In this document: positions 49,930 through 56,090 of the stretch, piece after piece
Position numbering within the stretch: the stretch's first letter is position 1
Layout: every line of letters starts with the position of its first letter
Origin: Pseudomonadales bacterium
GTDB taxonomy: Bacteria > Pseudomonadota > Gammaproteobacteria > Pseudomonadales > Azotimanducaceae
Assembly (NCBI GenBank): GCA_012103505.1
Contig: WLWP01000004.1
Span: forward strand, 50,698-114,697
Reading direction: 5' to 3'
Length of the DNA: 64,000 nucleotides
Made by a program: the position numbers and the translations under genes
Notes under the pieces: model-generated
The model's database searches: none
What the model saw: only the letters and a program-made list of their open reading frames with translations
Told to the model about the DNA's origin: nothing

Positions 49930-50190
49930 AATTTATAAAATTTAAAATGTTTTGAGTACCACTTTCTATACGGGGGTACCCTATCCGCAATAATTAGCTG
50001 GGGAGCAGAATAGTAGATCCTCTTCAGAATGCCAAACACAAAACATTTACAATACCGTGGGGGGTACAAAAATTAAAAATAAAATTTTTTTTAATCTGGT
50101 GTATCCCGGAAATATGGAATTTAATTTTCAACCCTCACAAATAATTTGTATATTAATTATATAAACGCAACTAACTCTATAATTTAAGAT
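49930..50190. other. Divergent control region with direct-repeat copy
   Basis: 261 bases between divergent genes. It contains ATTAGCTGGGGAGCAGA (49993-50009), a palindromic GGGTACCC (49974-49981), a GTGGGGGGTAC tract near 50057-50067 and the TTTGTATATTA element (50145-50155). GC-rich tracts stand out from the AT-rich background. It probably controls both arms. Confidence 0.55.
50145..50155 (+). promoter_or_regulatory. Candidate phage promoter TTTGTATATTA
   Basis: Exact copy of the element, 35 bases before the ATG at 50191. It would drive the right-hand structural arm. Confidence 0.6.
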
Positions 50191-50517
50191 ATGAGTAAAG
50201 AAGAAGACGGAAGGGAGTATGATCCAATGGAAGAAATTAAGAAAAAAGAGGCTGAATTAGATCAAGTGAATATAGCTTATGACAATTCATATAAAGTCCT
50301 TACAGGAGAAATTGATTTCCATACACTACTGGAAGATTCATTTAAGGATGGGGATTCTGCACTGATGGCTTTTGATCCAGACTCCGGACCTTTACAAACT
50401 GAATTAGAGGGTATGATTGCATGGTATATAGAATCAGAGGAGTATGAAAGATGTGCTATGCTGAGAGATATACTAGAAGAGAAGTTTCCTAGTTTACTAA
50501 CAAACCAAACTAAATAA
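50191..50517 (+). CDS. Hypothetical acidic protein with UVR-like helix
   Basis: 108 residues, acidic (E-E-D-G-R-E-Y-D-P-M-E-E-I-K-K-K-E-A). The C-terminal W-Y-I-E-S-E-E-Y-E-R-C-A-M-L-R-D-I-L-E resembles a UVR-type helix. First gene of the right structural arm. Role unknown. Confidence 0.65.
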   Translation: MSKEEDGREYDPMEEIKKKEAELDQVNIAYDNSYKVLTGEIDFHTLLEDSFKDGDSALMAFDPDSGPLQTELEGMIAWYIESEEYERCAMLRDILEEKFPSLLTNQTK

Positions 50518-50519
50518 AA

Positions 50520-50840
50520 ATGGGGAATATATTACAAGACATGATTAGTATGCTGACAAGAAAAAAGTCAGTAATACCAAAAGCTGATGATTACATTGCT
50601 ATTGCTAGATATGCAGGTACACAAGAGAGATTAAAACAACATCCTAAATTAAACTCTGAGCTGACAACACTGGGAGATTTAAAGAAGTTTACATGTGGTA
50701 ACTCGGTTAATCTAGGATCAGATCAAACTATAAAAGGAACTAAAACATTTTCTCGTATAGTATTTCTTTCTGAAGATGGGACCAAGTGGGAACAAACTAT
50801 TAGTAATGATGGAGTCACTCAATACAATAAAATATCTTAG
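50520..50840 (+). CDS. Short fibre-anchor protein
   Basis: 106 residues whose N-terminus N-I-L-Q-D-M-I-S-M-L-T-R-K-K is the anchor found on the fibre genes 16141 and 18474, followed by Y-I-A-I-A-R-Y-A and L-G-D-L-K-K-F-T-C-G-N-S. It lacks a long beta-repeat region, so it may be a minimal fibre, an adaptor or a fibre remnant. Start three bases after the previous stop. Confidence 0.65.
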   Translation: MGNILQDMISMLTRKKSVIPKADDYIAIARYAGTQERLKQHPKLNSELTTLGDLKKFTCGNSVNLGSDQTIKGTKTFSRIVFLSEDGTKWEQTISNDGVTQYNKIS

Positions 50841-50843
50841 GAA

Positions 50844-51098
50844 ATGGCAACACCTAGAAAAGGAAAAGCAAAAGTTAAAGTAACTAAATCAGGAAAAAAA
50901 GTAAGTTACGGACAAGCTGGTAAAGCTAAAGGAGGAGGACCAAGAGTTAAACCTGGTACTTCAAAGGGTGATAGTTATTGTGCGAGAAGTTTAGGAATTA
51001 AGAAAAGACTTTCTGCAAAAAAGAGAAATGATCCTAATACACCAAATAATCTATCCCGTAAGCGTTGGAAATGCTCCGGGGCAAAATCAAGAAAGTAA
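50844..51098 (+). CDS. Basic Lys/Gly-rich protein 1 of four
   Basis: 84 residues, more than a third Lys/Arg/Gly. The segment S-G-K-K-V-S-Y-G-Q-A-G-K-A-K-G-G-G-P-R and S-Y-C-A-R-S-L-G-I occurs in small proteins of other environmental phages. Stop overlaps the next start as TAATG. DNA binding or condensation is inferred from composition. Confidence 0.75.
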   Translation: MATPRKGKAKVKVTKSGKKVSYGQAGKAKGGGPRVKPGTSKGDSYCARSLGIKKRLSAKKRNDPNTPNNLSRKRWKCSGAKSRK

Positions 51099-51289
51099 TG
51101 GCAACAAAGAAAAAAAGTACAGTCAACAAGGCAGGCAACTATACTAAGCCTGCAATGCGTAAAAGACTCTTCAACTCTATTAAAGCAGGAGGGAAAGGTG
51201 GAGCACCAGGACAATGGTCTGCACGTAAAGCTCAAATGCTTGCTAAGCGTTATAAAGCTAATGGTGGAGGTTACAAAACTAAGAAGTAA
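51098..51289 (+). CDS. Basic DUF5872-like protein, 2 of four
   Basis: 63 residues from the ATG overlapping the previous stop (TAATG). Motif N-Y-T-K-P-A-M-R-K-R-L-F...G-G-A-P-G-Q-W-S-A-R-K-A-Q-M-L-A-K and G-G-G-Y-K is that of DUF5872 proteins of large DNA viruses and phages. Strongly basic. Function not established. Confidence 0.75.
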   Translation: MATKKKSTVNKAGNYTKPAMRKRLFNSIKAGGKGGAPGQWSARKAQMLAKRYKANGGGYKTKK

Positions 51290-51414
51290 TGGCACTACCA
51301 AATAAAAGATCAAAAAAGAAATCAGCTTGTTGGACTGGTTATGTCAAGAAAGGCGTAAAGAAAAAAGGTGGCAAGATTGTAAATAATTGTGTACCTATTA
51401 AAAAGAAAAGGTAA
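51289..51414 (+). CDS. 41-residue basic peptide, 3 of four
   Basis: ATG overlaps the previous stop and its own stop overlaps the next start (TAATG both sides). Contains C-W-T-G-Y-V-K-K-G-V-K-K-K-G-G-K and ends K-K-K-R, with two cysteines. The coupling supports that it is translated. Confidence 0.6.
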   Translation: MALPNKRSKKKSACWTGYVKKGVKKKGGKIVNNCVPIKKKR

Positions 51415-51656
51415 TGGCAAAAGCTAAATCACAAAAAAGTTTAGACAAATGGACTAAACAGAAGTGGAGAACTCCTTCTGGTAAAAAGAGTAAAGATACC
51501 GGAGAAGTGTATGCACCTTCTAAGACTATTGCTAAACTTAAAAGCACTGCAGCAGGAAGAAAGAAGCTAGCTGCTGCTAATAAGAAAAAAAGAGCAGCTA
51601 CCAAAAAAGGTAAGCAACACGCAAAGCATGGCCTTCATAAAGGCAAAAAGCGTTAA
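51414..51656 (+). CDS. Basic histone-like protein, 4 of four
   Basis: 80 residues. S-L-D-K-W-T-K-Q-K-W-R-T-P-S-G-K-K-S...E-V-Y-A-P-S-K-T-I-A-K-L-K and A-A-N-K-K-K-R-A-A-T-K-K-G-K-Q. Related proteins occur in giant viruses and phages; here it resembles a Lys-rich chromatin-like protein. Packaged DNA-binding protein is the leading idea. Confidence 0.75.
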   Translation: MAKAKSQKSLDKWTKQKWRTPSGKKSKDTGEVYAPSKTIAKLKSTAAGRKKLAAANKKKRAATKKGKQHAKHGLHKGKKR

Positions 51657-51720
51657 ATGAAAAAATAAAATAAATAGAAAAGGGCCTAAACTTTTTTTAT
51701 TTAAACTATTTATATATATA

Positions 51721-51733
51721 TTTGTATAAATTA
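51721..51733 (+). promoter_or_regulatory. Candidate promoter TTTGTATAAATTA
   Basis: Variant of the recurring element in a 102-base gap, 25 bases before the ATG at 51759, preceded by TATATA (TATATTTG fits the TAnnTTTG box). Confidence 0.5.
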
Positions 51734-51758
51734 CGTTTAATAACTAAAAAAAAGTAAA

Positions 51759-52064
51759 ATGGCAAATTCTAAAAACCAAAATCCATTACAAGATCAAGAT
51801 CCTACTTTATCTAAAGAGGAAATGGCAGCACGCAGAGAAGAAATTACTGCATTCTACAAAGACAATATTCCTCATTTAGAAGTACAAGCAGAATATGAAA
51901 TGTTACTGGCTACTATTGAGAAGTCCAGAGCAGAACGTATGCAAGCTCAAATGTTTATGGCTCAACAGTATGCTTCTCAAGAAGAAGGGTCTAACCCAAA
52001 TTCTGAAGAAGCTAATGCATTTAAACAAGCAATGGAAGAAGCTGCATCTAAAATAGAAGATTAA
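51759..52064 (+). CDS. Hypothetical helical protein
   Basis: 101 residues, mostly charged helix (L-S-K-E-E-M-A-A-R-R-E-E-I-T) with a Gln/Met-rich centre (R-M-Q-A-Q-M-F-M-A-Q-Q-Y) and an acidic C-terminus. Possibly a structural or assembly factor next to the endolysin. No family recognised. Confidence 0.65.
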   Translation: MANSKNQNPLQDQDPTLSKEEMAARREEITAFYKDNIPHLEVQAEYEMLLATIEKSRAERMQAQMFMAQQYASQEEGSNPNSEEANAFKQAMEEAASKIED

Positions 52065-52065
52065 T

Positions 52066-52986
52066 ATGAAACTTCTAAAAAAAGGTGACAAGGGACAAGA
52101 TGTCAAAACACTTCAAACAGCATTAAAGATAACAGTTGATGGTCATTTTGGACCATTGACTGAGAAAGCAGTAATTAGATTTCAGCTTTCTAATAACTTT
52201 CCTGTAACAGGTATAGTTGATTCTCCTGTATGGACGCTTCTCTTAAATAAGCCCATACTAGTATTAGATGAAATAGATGAGGATAGTGATATTTCTGATG
52301 AATATTTTATTACAGAATATAATCAAACTATTCATAGATACTATTTACCTAAAGGTGAATATGTTAATGGACCCATAACTAATGAGTATATATTTTTACA
52401 TCATACAGCAGGTAGAGAAAACCCATATAGAACAGTAGATCACTGGGGCAGAGATAAGAGAGGTAGAGTAGCAACAGAGTTTGTATTAGGCGGAAGAAAT
52501 CATAGAACAGGTGATACTGAATATGATGGTGTTATGGTGCAAGCATTTCCAGAAAAGTGCCAGGGGTGGCACCTTGGAAGAACAGGATCAGGATGGATGA
52601 ATAGGCATTCAGTAGGATTAGAAATTTGTTGTGCTGGATATCTTGATGAGAATTACAAAACATACTTTAATAGCAAATGTGCTGACACTGAAGTTGTTGA
52701 ACTAGAAAAACCTTTCAGAGGTCACTCTATATGGCATACTTATTCTGAAAAGCAAATTAAAGAAACTGAAAAGTGGATCAAATTTGTAGCAGAAAGAGAT
52801 AATATAGATATCAGAATGGGACTACAACAGTATATTCATGAGCATGGTGCACATAAAGCCTTTGGTTTTCATGAAGATGCTTTTTATGGAAAGGTAAAAG
52901 GATTATTAACACATACTAATGTAAGGAGGGATAAGTCTGATTGTTATCCACATCCTGACTTTGTAGATATGATAATGAGTTTATAA
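52066..52986 (+). CDS. Endolysin: N-acetylmuramoyl-L-alanine amidase with peptidoglycan-binding domain
   Basis: 306 residues. Residues 1-62 are a PG_binding_1-type domain (K-G-D-K-G-Q-D-V-K-T-L-Q...D-G-H-F-G-P-L-T-E-K-A-V). The rest is an Amidase_2 domain with H112-H113-T-A-G, W-H-L-G-R-T-G-S-G-W, G-L-E-I-C-C-A-G and late H-T-N-V-R-R-D-K-S-D-C-Y-P-H-P, giving zinc ligands His and Cys as in T7-type lysozymes. It cleaves the amide between MurNAc and L-Ala and needs a holin to reach the wall. Confidence 0.93.
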   Translation: MKLLKKGDKGQDVKTLQTALKITVDGHFGPLTEKAVIRFQLSNNFPVTGIVDSPVWTLLLNKPILVLDEIDEDSDISDEYFITEYNQTIHRYYLPKGEYVNGPITNEYIFLHHTAGRENPYRTVDHWGRDKRGRVATEFVLGGRNHRTGDTEYDGVMVQAFPEKCQGWHLGRTGSGWMNRHSVGLEICCAGYLDENYKTYFNSKCADTEVVELEKPFRGHSIWHTYSEKQIKETEKWIKFVAERDNIDIRMGLQQYIHEHGAHKAFGFHEDAFYGKVKGLLTHTNVRRDKSDCYPHPDFVDMIMSL

Positions 52987-52987
52987 T

Positions 52988-53359
52988 ATGGCTGTAGTAA
53001 ACAAAGTAGATATAAAATTAAAGGTTGATATTACTCAAACAGTTAAGTATCAGATACTTACATATTGTTTTTTTAATAATATCTTATTAACTAAAACAGA
53101 TTTAGATTTTTTAGCAGAGTTATCTTTTAATCCTAAAATTGAAATAGCTAAGTTTTGCAATCTATTAACTGAAAAAGGTATATTTAAAAGTTCCCAATCA
53201 GCTAGAAATGCAATTTCTAAAATAGAAAGAAAAGGATTATTAAGTAAAATGGGTACTAATAAAAAAACAATAGTGATTAATAAAACAATTAATGTACAAA
53301 CAAGCGGTTTAGTTTTATTAGATTACAAAATATTAGGTAATGAACCCAAAGAAGCATAA
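52988..53359 (+). CDS. Hypothetical DNA-binding-like protein
   Basis: 123 residues. Helical with S-A-R-N-A-I-S-K-I-E-R-K-G-L-L, a winged-helix-like pattern. Overlaps the IHF-like gene by 20 bases. No family recognised. Confidence 0.6.
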   Translation: MAVVNKVDIKLKVDITQTVKYQILTYCFFNNILLTKTDLDFLAELSFNPKIEIAKFCNLLTEKGIFKSSQSARNAISKIERKGLLSKMGTNKKTIVINKTINVQTSGLVLLDYKILGNEPKEA

Positions 53360-53693
53360 TGAGTTTAAGAAAGGTATTGCTGAAGAAGTGGGTGTACACT
53401 CACAGTTAGTTGATGATTTTATAACATTTTATTTTAGCAAAGTAAGAAAAAAATTATCATCACTTGCTCATCCTAGAATTTATGTAGAAGGGTTGGGTAC
53501 TTTTTATCTTAGAAAAAAGAAGTTAGAGCATGCAATTAAAAAACAAAAAAGCATGTTAGGTAATGTAGCTAAGCGTACTTATAATGGATATGCAAAAAGT
53601 GAAACAATAACTTCAAATATCAATGAGATGGAAAAGGCTCTTGAAGTAATTAAAAATGATATCTTAAGTAAGAAAAAGTTTAGAGAAAAATGA
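53340..53693 (+). CDS. IHF/HU-like DNA-bending protein
   Basis: 117 residues. The start reads K-G-I-A-E-E-V-G-V-H-S-Q-L-V-D-D-F-I-T-F and the body V-E-G-L-G-T-F-Y-L-R-K-K as in the beta-arm region of IHF and HU. An IHF-like gene is a recurrent Crassvirales marker. It likely bends DNA for packaging, replication or transcription. Extra C-terminal helix of about 35 residues. Confidence 0.85.
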   Translation: MNPKKHNEFKKGIAEEVGVHSQLVDDFITFYFSKVRKKLSSLAHPRIYVEGLGTFYLRKKKLEHAIKKQKSMLGNVAKRTYNGYAKSETITSNINEMEKALEVIKNDILSKKKFREK

Positions 53694-54022
53694 GCAAGAT
53701 AAAAAAATACTTAGATGCATTTAAAAATGCAGGAAAGATTGCAGAAGGAATAAAGAATAATGTATTTAAAAAAGAGCATGTTGAAGCTGTAGCAACTGAA
53801 AGGTTTCAAATCTGCATAAAATGTAGTTTGTTTGATGCTAAAGGAGATAATTGCTTAGCACCGGGAACACAACCATGTTGTAGTGATTGCGGTTGTAGTC
53901 TAGCTTTTAAAGTAAGATCTTTATCTTCAGACTGTCCAAAAAGTTTTTGGGACTCAGTTACTACTGAGGAAGAAGAAGATCAAATATTAGAAAAAATCAA
54001 AAATGATGAAAATGCAAATTAA
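53690..54022 (+). CDS. Cys-rich zinc-binding protein
   Basis: 110 residues. Two metal-binding sets: C-I-K-C and C-L...C-C-S-D-C-G-C, suited to zinc, with helix N- and acidic C-terminal ends. Starts at ATG overlapping the IHF stop by four bases. Similar Cys-rich proteins occur in this position in crAss-like phages, as far as I can recall. Confidence 0.7.
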   Translation: MSKIKKYLDAFKNAGKIAEGIKNNVFKKEHVEAVATERFQICIKCSLFDAKGDNCLAPGTQPCCSDCGCSLAFKVRSLSSDCPKSFWDSVTTEEEEDQILEKIKNDENAN

Positions 54023-54101
54023 TTACATATATAAAGATACAACAACAACAGTAGAAACTAACACAGAAGGTTTGTGGTGGTATACTACTACAACACTATA
54101 A
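54003..54101 (+). CDS. Possible 32-residue peptide
   Basis: ATG at 54003 (further ATGs at 54006 and 54012), stop at 54099-54101, filling the gap before the next gene. Contains Y-I-Y-K-D-T-T-T-T-V-E-T and L-W-W-Y-T-T-T-T-L. Thr-rich and weakly supported. Confidence 0.3.
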   Translation: MMKMQINYIYKDTTTTVETNTEGLWWYTTTTL

Positions 54102-54103
54102 TT

Positions 54104-54916
54104 ATGGCTATTATATTTAAAGAAGAGGGTCATTCATATGAAAGTATAGATAATGACTCTATTGATTGGTTAAGTGTAACTTCTTTTATTGGTAAATTTA
54201 AACCTAAGTTTGACAGAGAAGGACAAGCAAAAAAATCATCTAAAAACAAAAGATCTAAATGGTATGGTATGACTGAAAAAGAAATACTTACAGCATGGGA
54301 TAATGAAACTAAAAGGGCTATTGGTCTAGGTAATTATTATCATGATCAAAGAGAAGCTGATATGCTTGATTTTAAAACAATAGAAAGAGAAGGTACACAA
54401 ATACCTATTATTAAACCTATTACCAATGAGAATGGTGTTAAAATGGCTCCAGAGCAAAAGCTTAAGGAAGGTGTTTATCCAGAACACTTGGTATATTTAA
54501 AATCAGCTGGTATATGTGGACAAGCAGACTTGGTTGAAATTGTAAATGGTTATATAAACATATATGATTACAAGACAAACAAAGAAATTAAAGAAAAAGG
54601 ATTTACAAATTGGGAGGGTATAACAAACAAAATGTATAAGCCTGTAAATAACTTAGATGATTGTAATCTTAACCATTATAACCTACAACTCAGTATTTAT
54701 GCGTATATTATTAAAAAGCACAACCCTAAACTTAAGATTGGCAAGTTAGTTATACAACACGTAAAGTTTGAAAAAGTTGGAGATGATGAAAATGGTTATC
54801 CTATTACTAAAATAGTAAATGGAGAACCTTCATTAGAGGGTATAAAAATGTATGAATTACCATACTTAAAATCAGAAGTAGCATCACTAATGATGTGGTT
54901 AAAAGACAATAAATAA
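54104..54916 (+). CDS. PD-(D/E)XK nuclease-like protein
   Basis: 270 residues from the ATG at 54104; an ATG at 54074 is rejected because it would run through the upstream small gene. H10 in E-G-H-S-Y-E, L-S-V-T, then G-Q-A-D142...D155-Y-K157-T-N-K, and a C-terminal Y-N-L-Q-L-S-I-Y-A-Y-I like the Q-x-x-x-Y motif. This is the layout of the nuclease domain in the giant protein at 5193-11018. DNA-end processing near packaging genes is a possible role. Confidence 0.82.
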   Translation: MAIIFKEEGHSYESIDNDSIDWLSVTSFIGKFKPKFDREGQAKKSSKNKRSKWYGMTEKEILTAWDNETKRAIGLGNYYHDQREADMLDFKTIEREGTQIPIIKPITNENGVKMAPEQKLKEGVYPEHLVYLKSAGICGQADLVEIVNGYINIYDYKTNKEIKEKGFTNWEGITNKMYKPVNNLDDCNLNHYNLQLSIYAYIIKKHNPKLKIGKLVIQHVKFEKVGDDENGYPITKIVNGEPSLEGIKMYELPYLKSEVASLMMWLKDNK

Positions 54917-54918
54917 TT

Positions 54919-55194
54919 ATGAGCAATATAACATTAACAAAAGTAGCATTAAAAATAAGTTTAAGTGAGGGTGTACCATATAAAGAGTATATAGATCAAT
55001 ATAGTTATCAAGATATTTATATAGATGAAACTGTTATAATGGCTGCAACTCCTTATTATTCTTTAATAAATAATAGCGTTATGACCGGTTTGGTTCAATT
55101 AACTTTAGCAGTAGGGTCACAGTTAGTTAATCCCACACCTTTAGTTGTTCAAGCAGACTTTCAAGATATTAAAGATATAATGGATAAAAATTAA
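54919..55194 (+). CDS. Hypothetical 91-residue protein
   Basis: Small soluble protein (L-T-K-V-A-L-K-I-S-L-S-E-G-V-P-Y). It sits between the nuclease gene and a structural-type gene, overlapping neither. No family recognised. Confidence 0.65.
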   Translation: MSNITLTKVALKISLSEGVPYKEYIDQYSYQDIYIDETVIMAATPYYSLINNSVMTGLVQLTLAVGSQLVNPTPLVVQADFQDIKDIMDKN

Positions 55195-55197
55195 ATT

Positions 55198-55716
55198 ATG
55201 CTAGTAAGATTATTTGATATACAAAACAGCAAGGTAATTCCAACAGAACATTGTTATGCCTTACCTTTTTTAAAAACAATTATGACTGAATACCCAGATA
55301 CATATTTACAGGTTTATCAATATATTTTTTATATGAGTTGTCCTAATCCAGATATGAATCCATTTTTTAATTTACCTGAACATGAAAAAGAAGATATTAT
55401 AATTGAAGAAGTTAAGTTAGAAGAATCACCAGAAGATGGAAAAATAAGATATGCTCTTGACATGTGTAAGAAATTATATGAAACTCCAACATATAGAGCT
55501 TATGTAGGTATAAAATCTATGTTGGATAGATTGGCTAAGTATATGGAAGTTACTGCAATAGAACATGGTAGAGATGGTAATATTAATTCTATGGTAAATG
55601 CAGCAGCTAAATTTGAAAATATAAGACAATCATACAAAGGAGCGTTTAGTGATATGAAACAAGAGCAAGAAAGTTCAGTACGTGGAGGTGCCGGATTAGC
55701 TTATGATCAAATGTAA
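55198..55716 (+). CDS. Conserved-type head or assembly protein
   Basis: 172 residues, helical C-terminal half (L-A-K-Y-M-E-V-T-A-I-E-H-G-R-D-G-N-I-N-S-M-V-N-A-A) resembling small terminase-like or head-assembly proteins by composition. It lies upstream of GroES-like and TerL genes, where a small terminase often sits. The small-terminase idea is inference only. Confidence 0.6.
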   Translation: MLVRLFDIQNSKVIPTEHCYALPFLKTIMTEYPDTYLQVYQYIFYMSCPNPDMNPFFNLPEHEKEDIIIEEVKLEESPEDGKIRYALDMCKKLYETPTYRAYVGIKSMLDRLAKYMEVTAIEHGRDGNINSMVNAAAKFENIRQSYKGAFSDMKQEQESSVRGGAGLAYDQM

Positions 55717-55717
55717 A

Positions 55718-55870
55718 ATGAAAGTACAAGAAAAATGGCTTTTCTGTTATTGGGATGAGCCAATATTTGACAAAGAAGTAAAAAAAACTAACAATATAAA
55801 AACTAAAGACAATGCCACAACAAGTAATACCAATAGGAAAAAAGATTCTAATCAAACAAAAAGAAGCTGA
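55718..55870 (+). CDS. Possible 50-residue protein
   Basis: ATG two bases after the previous stop, stop at 55868-55870 inside the GroES gene. N-terminal half is sensible (K-V-Q-E-K-W-L-F-C-Y-W-D-E-P-I-F-D-K-E); the rest is Lys/Asn-rich. The 59-base overlap reduces confidence. Confidence 0.4.
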   Translation: MKVQEKWLFCYWDEPIFDKEVKKTNNIKTKDNATTSNTNRKKDSNQTKRS

Positions 55871-56090
55871 ACAGTATTTTAAGAATACTACAATTATGAT
55901 TCCTACATCTGCACAAGAACAAGAAAATATAGGAACTGTAGTTGGTGTAGGTCAAACAGTTTCTGAAATAAAAGTGGGAGATGTTGTGCAATATACAGAT
56001 CACTGCCTACCCGTACCAATGAAGCATAATGATACAGAACACTTGCTTATACAAGAAGGGGATATATTTGCTATTCTAAGAGATGTATAA
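55812..56090 (+). CDS. GroES-like co-chaperonin
   Basis: 92 residues with the Cpn10 fold pattern: V-I-P-I-G-K-K-I-L-I-K-Q near the front, G-T-V-V-G-V-G, V-K-V-G-D-V-V-Q-Y and I-Q-E-G-D-I-F-A-I-L. It likely works with the host GroEL in folding capsid proteins, as phage T4 gp31 does. No GroEL gene is seen in the window. It overlaps the TerL start by eight bases. Confidence 0.85.
   Translation: MPQQVIPIGKKILIKQKEAEQYFKNTTIMIPTSAQEQENIGTVVGVGQTVSEIKVGDVVQYTDHCLPVPMKHNDTEHLLIQEGDIFAILRDV

Noticed and set aside
49875..50069. Minus-strand 64-residue frame upstream of the 109-residue gene
   Set aside because: Begins in the divergent control region with GC-rich tracts and repeat copies, overlaps the start of the clearer gene and has no recognisable composition.
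51657..51758. Possible terminator around AAAGGGCCTAAACTTTTTTT
   Set aside because: Stem of only four A/T-rich pairs with a large loop. The region mainly holds the promoter-like element.
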